Part shown: positions 1 through 6,595 of the stretch, in pieces | How positions within the stretch are numbered: the stretch's first letter is position 1 | Layout: every line of letters starts with the position of its first letter | DNA from: JABDCD01 sp964469525 | Lineage (GTDB): Bacteria; Pseudomonadota; Alphaproteobacteria; Rickettsiales; SXRF01 | Reading direction: 5' to 3' | Assembly: GCA_964469525.1 (NCBI GenBank) | Contig: CAYXYU010000016.1 | Span: 1 to 37,418 of the forward strand | Length of the DNA stretch: 37,418 nt | The notes under the pieces: model-generated | Told to the model about the DNA's origin: nothing | The model's input: only the letters and a program-made list of their open reading frames with translations | The model's database searches: none | Translations under genes and position numbers: made by a program

Positions 1-1951
1 GGTCGCCCTGGCGGCCGGAGCGGCCGCGCAGCTGGTTGTCGATGCGGCGCGACTCATGCCGCTCGGTGCCAATGACATAGAGGCCGCCCGCCTTGAGCAC
101 CTCTTCCTTGGCCGCCGCGACCTCCGCCCGGATCTTTTCGATCTTCACCTGCCGTGCAACGCCTTCTTCGTGAGCGCCGATTTCCTGTGCGATGCGCATC
201 TCCGGATTGCCGCCGAGCATGATGTCGGTGCCGCGGCCAGCCATGTTGGTGGCGATGGTCACACCGCCGGGGCGCCCTGCCTGGGCGATGATATAGGCTT
301 CCTTCTCGTGGTAGCGCGCGTTCAGCACCTCATGCGGCACCGGAACCTCCCTGGCGGTGATCGTTTTAATATATTGGACGATGCTTTGCAGCTTGGCGGC
401 TTCTTCTTCGAGCTGCTTGACTTTTTTATGCCCCTTCTCCTTGACCGCTTTCTGTAACCCCTCCCTCTTCTTCTCGCTTTGCAGGAGATGGTTCCCTCCT
501 AGTTTTTTAGCTTGTGCGAGCAAGTTCTCCGCCTGCTTCAGCAGTACTTTTGCTGTCTCGTTTAAATATTTGCGGTCTTTTAGTAGCTTCGAAAGATATT
601 CCGATTTTTCAATCGACACGGTGCCGACGAGTGCGGGTTGCTGGTGCATCTGGCAGTCGATAATCTGAATAACGATGGCGCGGTATTTTTCCTTGGCGGT
701 GCGGTAGATCTCATCCTGCTGGTCGGCGCGCTTCACCGGCACGTTGGTCGGGATGTCGATCACTTCGAGCTTATAGATATCGCGGAACTCGCCGGCTTCC
801 GTCATCGCCGTGCCGGTCATGCCGGCGAGTTTGGGGTACATGCGGAACAGGTTCTGGAAGGTGATCGAGGCCAGCGTCTGATTTTCATTCTGGATGGCGA
901 CCTGCTCCTTGGCCTCGAGCGCCTGGTGCAGCCCTTCCGAATATCGCCGCCCTTCCATCATGCGCCCGGTAAACTCATCGATGATGACCACCTTGCCGTC
1001 CTTGACGATGTAATCGACATCCTTCGAGAACAGCGTATGCGCACGGAGCGCCTGGTTAACGTGATGCACGAGCGCCACCTGATCGATGTCATAAAGCGAC
1101 GCGCCTTCCGGCAGCAGCTTTGCCCCGCGCAGCAGCTCCTCGACATGGTGCACGCCTTTTTCGGTCAGCGTCACCGAGCGGTGCTTCTCATCCTTCTCGA
1201 AATCGTCCTTCTCGAGCTTCGCCATGAGCCGGTCGGCTTGAGTGTAGAGCTCCGAATTGTCCTCGGTCGGACCGGAGATGATCAGCGGCGTGCGCGCCTC
1301 GTCGATCAGGATCGAGTCCACCTCGTCCACCACCGCGTAATAGAACGGCCGATGCACCATGGATTCGCGCACGAATTTCATATTGTCGCGCAGGTAATCG
1401 AAGCCAAGCTCGTTGTTGGTGGCGTAGGTGATGTCACAGCCATAGGCCGCCTTGCGCTGCTCATCGTCCAGATCATGCACGATAACGCCGACGGTAAGGC
1501 CAAGGAAACGATAAAGCTTGCCCATCCATTCGGCATCGCGCTTCGCCAGGTAGTCGTTGACCGTCACCACATGCACGCCATTGCCGGCGAGCGCATTCAG
1601 ATACGCGGCGAGCGTGCAGACCAGCGTCTTGCCCTCACCGGTCTTCATCTCGGCGATCATGCCCTTATGCAGTACCATGCCGCCGACCAGCTGCACGTCG
1701 AAATGGCGCATGCCAAGCGCGCGCACGCCTGCCTCGCGCACCGTGGCGAATGCGTCTACGAGCAGCGAATCCAGCGACTCCCCGCCCTTAAGACGCTCTT
1801 TCAGCCAAGTAGTGCGGCCTTTCAGCTCCTCATCGGTAAGCCGCTTCATTTGCGGCTCGAGTGCATTGATTTGTTTTACTTTTCCGTCGAGGGAGCGGAT
1901 GAATCGGTCATTGGCCGATCCGAAGATTTTTTTAGCAAAGTTTCCCAGCAT
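1..1951 (-). CDS. secA: Protein translocase subunit SecA, C-terminus beyond the window
   Basis: SecA is the ATPase motor that drives unfolded preproteins through SecYEG at the inner membrane. The minus strand reads from an ATG at 1951 (start MLGNFAKKIFG) and stays open to base 1, giving about 650 of the usual ~900 residues; the helical scaffold end and any zinc tail are outside. Visible motifs are the Walker A MKTGEGKT, Walker B DEVDSILIDEARTP, the preprotein cross-linking region, SIEKSEYLS, TNMAGRGTDIMLGG and the arginine-finger stretch GTERHESRRIDNQLRGRSGR. One oddity is an extra segment of about 74 residues (roughly 462-538, bases 338-568) in the second nucleotide-binding domain. It is rich in Lys, Glu, Gln and Leu and lies between LSKLLKDRK and HEVLNARYH, which are nearly adjacent in ordinary SecA. 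It keeps the frame and its DNA is AT-richer than the flanks. The gene is divergent from the parvulin gene across a 156 bp spacer. The family call is certain. Confidence 0.98.
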   Translation of the reverse strand, partial: MLGNFAKKIFGSANDRFIRSLDGKVKQINALEPQMKRLTDEELKGRTTWLKERLKGGESLDSLLVDAFATVREAGVRALGMRHFDVQLVGGMVLHKGMIAEMKTGEGKTLVCTLAAYLNALAGNGVHVVTVNDYLAKRDAEWMGKLYRFLGLTVGVIVHDLDDEQRKAAYGCDITYATNNELGFDYLRDNMKFVRESMVHRPFYYAVVDEVDSILIDEARTPLIISGPTEDNSELYTQADRLMAKLEKDDFEKDEKHRSVTLTEKGVHHVEELLRGAKLLPEGASLYDIDQVALVHHVNQALRAHTLFSKDVDYIVKDGKVVIIDEFTGRMMEGRRYSEGLHQALEAKEQVAIQNENQTLASITFQNLFRMYPKLAGMTGTAMTEAGEFRDIYKLEVIDIPTNVPVKRADQQDEIYRTAKEKYRAIVIQIIDCQMHQQPALVGTVSIEKSEYLSKLLKDRKYLNETAKVLLKQAENLLAQAKKLGGNHLLQSEKKREGLQKAVKEKGHKKVKQLEEEAAKLQSIVQYIKTITAREVPVPHEVLNARYHEKEAYIIAQAGRPGGVTIATNMAGRGTDIMLGGNPEMRIAQEIGAHEEGVARQVKIEKIRAEVAAAKEEVLKAGGLYVIGTERHESRRIDNQLRGRSGRQGD

Positions 1952-2107
1952 GTTCCTTAAGACTACTTGGCGGTCAATGTGCAGCCCCCGAGAGATAGGG
2001 CTTTACCCAGGCCAAGTCAACGGCGACACTTGCAAATATGCGGATTATGTGCAATATGACCAGACTGCGCGCTATTCATTAACTCTTTAGCACAAAAGGA
2101 TAAATCC

Positions 2108-3055
2108 ATGACGTCGCTTCGCCTCCTTCTGCTTGCCGCTGCTGCCGCCACCAGCTTTACCGCCTGGGCGCAGACCGAATCGGAGGAAGGTGAGGTCGCC
2201 GAACCGGCTGCCGCCGTCGAGAAGCCTGCTGCGCCAGCGGCCGCTCCTGCGTCGCGTGATTATACTGTCATCCGCATGAACAGCGATGAAATCAAGAATT
2301 CGGAAGTGATCGAAATCTGGAACGGATTGTTTCCCGGCGGCGCCGCGCCTGATTTCAACAGTTTTGATGAATCCATCCGCCAAAACGTACTGCGCGGCAT
2401 CGTCTCCGAGCGCCTGATCCATGCCGAGGCGCTCAAGGAAGGCTACGATAAGAACCCGGAAGTCCAGAAGCGCCTTGCCGCCATGCAGAAGCAGGTGGTC
2501 ATGCAGGCCTTCATGGAGCAGAAGGCCAAGGATCTGGTGACGGATGACCAGCTGCGCAAGGCGTATGCCGATAAGGTTTCCGCGACCAAAGGCCAGGAAG
2601 AAGTCAAAGCGCGCCATATTCTGGTATCCAGCGAGGAGGAAGGCAAAAAGCTGCATGAACAACTGAAGAAAGGCGCCGACTTCGAGAAGCTCGCCAAGGA
2701 AAAATCCACCGACAAGGGATCGGGAAGTATGGGCGGCGAACTCGGTTGGTTCTCCAAGGAAAAAATGGTGCCGGAATTCGCCGATGCCGCCTTCAAGCTG
2801 AAGAAAGGCGAGATTTCCGAGCCGGTGAAGTCGGAATTCGGCTGGCACATCATCAAGCTGGAAGACCGCCGTCCGGTGCAAATGCCTTCATTCGAGGAAG
2901 CAAAGGAAGGGTTACGCAACGAACTGGCCAACAAGGCCGTGCAGGCCTATGTCGAAAACCTGTTGAAACAGGCCGATGTCAAATATTACGACGCCAGCGG
3001 CAAACAGAAGCCCTTCTCCTCCTCGCTGACCCCGGCGGCCGGCGCTGCTCAGTAG
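2108..3055 (+). CDS. Secreted parvulin-type peptidyl-prolyl isomerase (PpiC/SurA-like)
   Basis: This is probably a periplasmic foldase that isomerises prolyl bonds and assists envelope protein folding. The protein has 315 residues. It opens with a Sec signal peptide (MTSLRLLLL, an alanine-rich core, then TAWA before QTESEE), followed by an acidic Ala/Pro/Glu linker to about residue 55. A helical SurA_N-like chaperone segment follows, and a parvulin domain spans about residues 165-260 with ARHILV, GSGSMGGELGWF, MVPEFADAAF and SEFGWHIIKLEDRRP. A ribosome binding site AAAGGA lies 8 bases before the ATG. The stop is 2 bases before the argJ start, so the two genes are surely co-transcribed. The secA-parvulin-argJ order is recurrent in Alphaproteobacteria and links this gene to export. 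There is no lipobox cysteine, so a soluble periplasmic protein is more likely than a PrsA-type lipoprotein. Confidence 0.93.
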   Translation: MTSLRLLLLAAAAATSFTAWAQTESEEGEVAEPAAAVEKPAAPAAAPASRDYTVIRMNSDEIKNSEVIEIWNGLFPGGAAPDFNSFDESIRQNVLRGIVSERLIHAEALKEGYDKNPEVQKRLAAMQKQVVMQAFMEQKAKDLVTDDQLRKAYADKVSATKGQEEVKARHILVSSEEEGKKLHEQLKKGADFEKLAKEKSTDKGSGSMGGELGWFSKEKMVPEFADAAFKLKKGEISEPVKSEFGWHIIKLEDRRPVQMPSFEEAKEGLRNELANKAVQAYVENLLKQADVKYYDASGKQKPFSSSLTPAAGAAQ

Positions 3056-3057
3056 CC

Positions 3058-4281
3058 GTGGCTTCGCCGCTTGCCCCGACCTCCTTTCCCGCCCTGCCAG
3101 CCGTGCAGGGCGTGCGGCTGGCCTCCGCCTCCGCCGGCATCCGGTATAAAGACCGCGTCGATGTGCTGCTGGTCGAATTGGCGGAAGGCACTGCTGCCGC
3201 CGGTGTATTCACCCAGTCACTGACCGCTTCCGCCCCCGTGCTTGCCTGCCGCGAGGCGCTGAAAAGCAAGCGCGCGCGCGCGCTGGTCGTCAATTCGGGC
3301 AACGCCAACGCCTTCACCGGCAGGGGGGGCGAAGCAGCCGTGAAGGCTGTACAGGCAGCTTGTGCCGAGACACTCGGTATCCCGCCCGGCTATGTCTATA
3401 CAGCATCAACCGGCGTCATCGGCGAAAAGCTGCCGCATGAGAAAATCACCGCCGCCCTGCCCGGTTTGAAGATGTCACTCGATGATAAGGCTTGGGAAAT
3501 GGCGGCACGCGCTATCATGACTACCGATACCTATCCCAAACTGGCCACCCGCACGGCCCGCATCGGGGGGAAGGAGGTGCGCATCAACGGTATCGCCAAA
3601 GGCTCAGGCATGATCGCCCCCGAGATGGCAACCATGCTCGCCTTCGTCTTCACCGATGCCGCTATTCCTGTACCTGTTTTGCAGCACCTGCTGCGCGAAG
3701 CCGTCGCCACCACCTTCAACTGCATCACCGTCGATGGCGACACCTCGACCTCCGATACGCTGCTGCTTTTCGCCACCGGCCAGGCTGGCAATAAAGCTCC
3801 CACTAAAGTGAGTGACCCTTCCCTTATCGATTTCACACGCGCGCTGCATGGCGTGTTGCATGAGCTCGCACTACTGGTAGTGAAGGATGGCGAGGGGGCT
3901 CAGAAGCTGATTACCGTCAGCGTCAGCGGTGCGGATTCACGCGAAGCGGCACGGCGCATCGGCATGAGCATCGCCAACTCGCTGCTGGTCAAGACCGCCA
4001 TCGCCGCCGGTGACGCCAACTGGGGGCGCATCGTCATGGCGGTAGGAAAATCCGGTGAGCAGGCTGACCGCGACAAGCTTGCCATCCGTATCGGCGGCGT
4101 CAGCGTCGCCAAGGATGGTGAAGCCGATCCTGCCTACCGGGAAGCGCAGATTGTGGAATATATGAAAGGTCGCGATATCATGATCGAAGTCGATGTCGGG
4201 GTCAGCAAGGGCACAGCGACCGTCTGGACCTGCGACCTGACGCATGCCTATATTGATATCAATGGGAGTTACAGAACATGA
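3058..4281 (+). CDS. argJ: Bifunctional ornithine acetyltransferase / N-acetylglutamate synthase ArgJ
   Basis: ArgJ transfers acetyl from N-acetylornithine to glutamate, closing the cyclic arginine pathway; many family members also use acetyl-CoA. I chose the GTG at 3058, two bases after the parvulin stop, because the family N-terminus (SFPALPAVQGVRLASASAGIR) begins just after it; in-frame ATGs further upstream lie inside the parvulin gene. The product has 407 residues, the usual length. Hallmarks are VVNSGNANAFTG, the STGVIGEKLP loop, and the self-cleavage site KGSGMIAPEMATML, where the Ala191-Thr192 bond is cut and Thr192 becomes the nucleophile of the beta chain. ANWGRIVMAVGKSG and the C-terminal DLTHAYIDINGSYRT are also typical. 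It is translationally close to the parvulin gene and is followed by a palindromic repeat and then mutT. No odd residues were seen. Confidence 0.97.
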   Translation: MASPLAPTSFPALPAVQGVRLASASAGIRYKDRVDVLLVELAEGTAAAGVFTQSLTASAPVLACREALKSKRARALVVNSGNANAFTGRGGEAAVKAVQAACAETLGIPPGYVYTASTGVIGEKLPHEKITAALPGLKMSLDDKAWEMAARAIMTTDTYPKLATRTARIGGKEVRINGIAKGSGMIAPEMATMLAFVFTDAAIPVPVLQHLLREAVATTFNCITVDGDTSTSDTLLLFATGQAGNKAPTKVSDPSLIDFTRALHGVLHELALLVVKDGEGAQKLITVSVSGADSREAARRIGMSIANSLLVKTAIAAGDANWGRIVMAVGKSGEQADRDKLAIRIGGVSVAKDGEADPAYREAQIVEYMKGRDIMIEVDVGVSKGTATVWTCDLTHAYIDINGSYRT

Positions 4282-4283
4282 TA

Positions 4284-4380
4284 TGTCATCCTGAGCGAGC
4301 GCAGCGAGTCGAAGGATCTGCTTTCGCACACCCCAAAAAGATTCTTCGACTCCGGCCTTCGGCCTCCGCTCAGGATGACA
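4284..4380. repeat. Palindromic intergenic repeat (GTCATCCTGAGCG type) between argJ and mutT
   Basis: The left arm (4284-4319) starts TGTCATCCTGAGCG and ends GAGTCGAAGGATCT. The right arm (4339-4380) is its imperfect reverse complement, starting AGATTCTTCGACTC and ending CGCTCAGGATGACA, with an inner small hairpin around CCGGCCTTCGGCC. It begins 3 bases after the argJ stop. Similar GTCATCCTGAGCG...GAAGGATC words are known as dispersed intergenic repeats in unrelated bacterial genomes (from memory). Transcribed, it would fold into a long stem with a side hairpin. No poly-T follows, so a simple intrinsic terminator is not obvious. Confidence 0.85.
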
Positions 4381-4393
4381 AAAGGAGCAACAC

Positions 4394-4807
4394 ATGAAAA
4401 CCATGCTGGTCGTCGCCGCGGCGCTGATCAATGACAACGATGAAGTGCTGCTGGCGCAGCGCCCCAAAGGCAAGCGCCTGCCCGGCAAGTGGGAGTTCCC
4501 CGGGGGCAAGGTGGAGAAGGACGAGTCGCCGGAATCGGCACTGGTGCGCGAGCTGCGCGAAGAGCTCGGTATCCATGTCAAGATCGCCGATCTCGAGCCG
4601 TTCTGGTTCCTGTCGCATGATTACTCGGCGCAGTTCGGCTTTCACCTGCTGATGCCGGTCTATCTGTGCCGCATCTGGAAAGGCGAGCCGAAAGCGCTGA
4701 CCCACGACGAAATCATTTGGGAACTGCCGCGCGAGATGCACCGGCTTGACCTGATCGAAGCCGACGCCGAATTGGTAGAACGGCTGGATGAATATCTATC
4801 ATCCTGA
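4394..4807 (+). CDS. mutT: MutT-type Nudix hydrolase (8-oxo-dGTP diphosphatase)
   Basis: This enzyme probably cleans the nucleotide pool by hydrolysing 8-oxo-dGTP to the monophosphate, preventing A:T to C:G transversions. The 137-residue protein fits MutT in size. The N-terminal strand MLVVAAALINDNDEVLLAQRPKGK leads to the substrate loop LPGKWEFPGGKVE. The Nudix box is complete: G at the start of GKVEKDESPESALVRELREELGI, with the REL.EEL core carrying the metal-binding glutamates. AAAGGAG lies 8 bases before the ATG. The 3' end overlaps the convergent methyltransferase gene by 9 bases. Its place next to argJ matches many alphaproteobacteria. Another Nudix pyrophosphatase role cannot be excluded, but the whole pattern favours MutT. 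Confidence 0.93.
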   Translation: MKTMLVVAAALINDNDEVLLAQRPKGKRLPGKWEFPGGKVEKDESPESALVRELREELGIHVKIADLEPFWFLSHDYSAQFGFHLLMPVYLCRIWKGEPKALTHDEIIWELPREMHRLDLIEADAELVERLDEYLSS

Positions 4808-5668
4808 CAATGCATCGCCTAAATGTACTCTACCACTGCCGCGCTTGGCGGGTTTCTGCTGCGAGGCGTGCGACTTCCAGCCGGTCAGCGTCACCAGCTC
4901 GAACGTCGCCGGAATGCGCCCCTCTGCATCCGAGTATTCGCGTAGATACCAGTCGGCCGCCGACATCAGCAGCGAACAGGGCGTGAAGGATTTACGCGCA
5001 TGGAGCAGCGCGTTTGCCTCCCCCATTTCGCGCAGATCGCGCATCAGCTTCAGCGGATGTTCATACGATACGGTAAGCACTTCCCTGTCGACTACAGGTA
5101 ACGTAAAGCCGGCGCGCTGCAATAAGCTTCCCGCATCGCGTATATCGATAAAAGGAGAGATACGCGGGCTTAAACCTCCCGCCTGCATATCGGCCTGTTC
5201 GAAAGCATGGCGCAGCTCCTTCAATGTCTCGCCTCCCGGCAGCGTGGCAAGAAACAGCCCATCCGGTTTCAGCGCCTGCCGTATCTGGGCCAGCGTGCCT
5301 GGCAGGTCGTTGACCCAGTGCAACGACCCGCAGCTGATCACCAGGTCGAACGTCGCCGGCGCGAACGGCAGCACTTCTTCATCGGCGACCAGTTTGATCG
5401 CCGGTGCCGCGCCGATCATCGCTTCCGACAGGTCTGTTTGTATAATTTTTTCTATACCGCTTTCCTTCGGAAGATATTCCGCAAGCAGTCCATGATGCGC
5501 GCCGAGATCAAGCGCAATCGGAAACGCGCGGTTGATATCACGCAACCGGTCGCACAGGCGTGATGCCATTTCACGCAATAAGAAATCATGTTGCTGAAGA
5601 TGCACACCTGCACGATCCCGGTGCGCGCGCACGAGGCGGCGGTCAAAAATAAGAGAGGCATCAGGCAT
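4799..5668 (-). CDS. SAM-dependent methyltransferase-fold protein, NDUFAF5/BioC-like
   Basis: This 289-residue class I methyltransferase-fold protein resembles the alphaproteobacterial relatives of mitochondrial NDUFAF5, a complex I assembly factor reported to hydroxylate an arginine in NDUFS7, and more distantly BioC. The N-terminus SLIFDRRLVRAHRDRA is typical of the NDUFAF5 branch. The SAM-binding motif I is IALDLGAHHGLLAEYLP. Later motifs are QTDLSEAMI, DLVISCGSLHWVNDLPGTL and ALKPDGLFLATLPGGETLKEL. The start is fixed: an in-frame TAA lies just upstream of the ATG at 5668, and the next Met is inside the fold. That ATG sits inside a repeat arm (5661-5687). The gene is divergent from comF and its end overlaps mutT by 9 bases. 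The exact substrate cannot be read from sequence. Confidence 0.88.
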   Translation of the reverse strand: MPDASLIFDRRLVRAHRDRAGVHLQQHDFLLREMASRLCDRLRDINRAFPIALDLGAHHGLLAEYLPKESGIEKIIQTDLSEAMIGAAPAIKLVADEEVLPFAPATFDLVISCGSLHWVNDLPGTLAQIRQALKPDGLFLATLPGGETLKELRHAFEQADMQAGGLSPRISPFIDIRDAGSLLQRAGFTLPVVDREVLTVSYEHPLKLMRDLREMGEANALLHARKSFTPCSLLMSAADWYLREYSDAEGRIPATFELVTLTGWKSHASQQKPAKRGSGRVHLGDALSG

Positions 5669-5747
5669 CAGGGATTAGGGATTAGAGTTTGCAATAAAAC
5701 ATGATATACAATATTTCACTCTCTCATGCCTACTGCCTAATGCCTGA
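5661..5747. repeat. Inverted repeat with 7-bp-periodic arms spanning two divergent gene starts
   Basis: The two 27-bp arms are 5661-5687 (begins TCAGGCATCAGGGATTAGGG) and 5721-5747 (ends CTAATGCCTGA). About 20 of 27 positions match as reverse complements. Each arm is made of degenerate 7-bp words: TGATGCC, TGATCCC and TAATCCC on one strand, and ATGCCTA, CTGCCTA, ATGCCTG on the other. The 33 bp between the arms is AT-rich (CAATAAAAC, ATGATATACAATATTTC) and could hold promoters. The arms contain the start codon of the methyltransferase (5668) and an in-frame ATG of comF (5740). Confidence 0.75.
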
Positions 5748-6459
5748 CCGTATGCTCGCCCGCGCCCTCGATCTCGTTTTCCCGCCGCAATGCCTGAATT
5801 GCGACACGCTGGTGCCTACCCATGGCACGCTGTGCCTTGAATGCTGGCAGGGCCTGCGCTTTATTTCCGATCCGCACTGCCAGTGCTGCGGCATACCGTT
5901 CGATTTCGCGCTGGGCAAGGATGCGCTGTGCGGACAGTGCCTGCGCGAACGCCCGCCTTTCGCGCAGGCCCGCGCCGTGTTTCGTTATGACGAGGCCAGC
6001 CGCACGCTGGTAACGCGACTCAAATACACCGACCAGACGCAGCTCGCCCCCGTCTATGGCACCTGGCTCGCCCGCTTCGGCAGGGAACTGGTGCTGCAAA
6101 GCGACATCATCGTGCCGGTGCCGCTACATTACTGGCGCTTCGTCGGCCGGCGCTATAACCAATCGGCCTTGCTGGCCTATGCGCTGGCGCGCGAGTGCGC
6201 CCTGCCGGTCATTCCCGATGCCCTTAAGCGTATCCGCGCCACCCAGCCGCAGCCGGGCCTCACCCAGAAGCAGCGCGAAGAGAACGTGCGCGGCGCGTTC
6301 GCCGTGCACCCGAAACATGCGGCAGCTCTCAAGGGAAAAAATATCCTGCTGATCGACGACGTGATGACCACCGCCGCCACCGTCAGCCAGTGCGCCAAAA
6401 CCCTCCTCAAAGGTGGCGCGCTGCAGGTCAATGTGCTGACGCTGGCACGCAAAATATGA
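5740..6459 (+). CDS. comF: ComF family amidophosphoribosyltransferase-like protein
   Basis: ComF proteins are linked to natural DNA uptake and processing of incoming single strands in competent bacteria; in others the role is unclear. The N-terminus carries a double zinc-ribbon: PPQCLNC, LCLECW, CQCCG and LCGQC give four Cys pairs within about 65 residues. The C-terminal PRTase fold has DIIVPVPLHYWRFVGRRYNQS, RATQPQPGLTQKQREENVRGAF and the PRPP loop ILLIDDVMTTAATV. Three in-frame ATGs compete: 5701, 5740 and 5752. None has a clear ribosome binding site. I give 5740 (MPDRMLARALDLVFPP), but 5752 is as good because 5740 lies inside a repeat arm. The length is 239 residues, the usual size. The gene converges on metH-C across a heptamer repeat block. 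Confidence 0.92.
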   Translation: MPDRMLARALDLVFPPQCLNCDTLVPTHGTLCLECWQGLRFISDPHCQCCGIPFDFALGKDALCGQCLRERPPFAQARAVFRYDEASRTLVTRLKYTDQTQLAPVYGTWLARFGRELVLQSDIIVPVPLHYWRFVGRRYNQSALLAYALARECALPVIPDALKRIRATQPQPGLTQKQREENVRGAFAVHPKHAAALKGKNILLIDDVMTTAATVSQCAKTLLKGGALQVNVLTLARKI

Positions 6460-6470
6460 GAAGAGTATGA

Positions 6471-6595
6471 GAGTATAAGAGTGCGGAGTTCAGTACGTTT
6501 ACTTATACTCTGAACTCTGAACTCTGAACTCTGAACTCTGAACTCTGAACTCTGAACTCTGAACCCTGAACTCTGAATTCTGAACTCTTATACTC
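6471..6595. repeat. Heptanucleotide tandem array (11 x TGAACTC) in an inverted-repeat frame
   Basis: Bases 6511-6587 are eleven consecutive 7-bp units: nine exact TGAACTC plus TGAACCC and TGAATTC. The array is bordered by TTATACTC on both sides (6503-6510 and 6588-6595). To the left, 6471-6493 (GAGTATAAGAGTGCGGAGTTCAG) is an imperfect reverse complement of the array's right end (6573-6595), and its GAGTATAA also pairs with the nearer TTATACTC. The likely history is a small palindrome whose right arm grew by heptamer slippage. The block fills the space between the stops of the convergent genes comF and metH-C, so it may act as a two-way terminator. It shares AGAGTATGAGAGT and GAGTTC words with the repeat between rpoB and rpoC. 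Confidence 0.93.

Noticed and set aside
638..1960. Long plus-strand open frame opposite secA
   Set aside because: It is antisense to a clear SecA reading; GC-rich coding DNA commonly leaves long open frames on the other strand, and the peptide is His/Arg/Leu-rich without any family pattern.
1952..2107. Specific promoter pair in the secA/parvulin divergent spacer
   Set aside because: TTGCAA at 2030 with AATATG downstream is possible, but neither box is convincing enough to list.
2746..3057. Upstream ATG extension of argJ inside the parvulin gene
   Set aside because: It would add about 104 residues unlike any ArgJ; the GTG at 3058 gives the family N-terminus and normal length.
6511..6587. CRISPR-like array
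   Set aside because: The units are contiguous 7-mers with no spacers; this is a simple tandem repeat.
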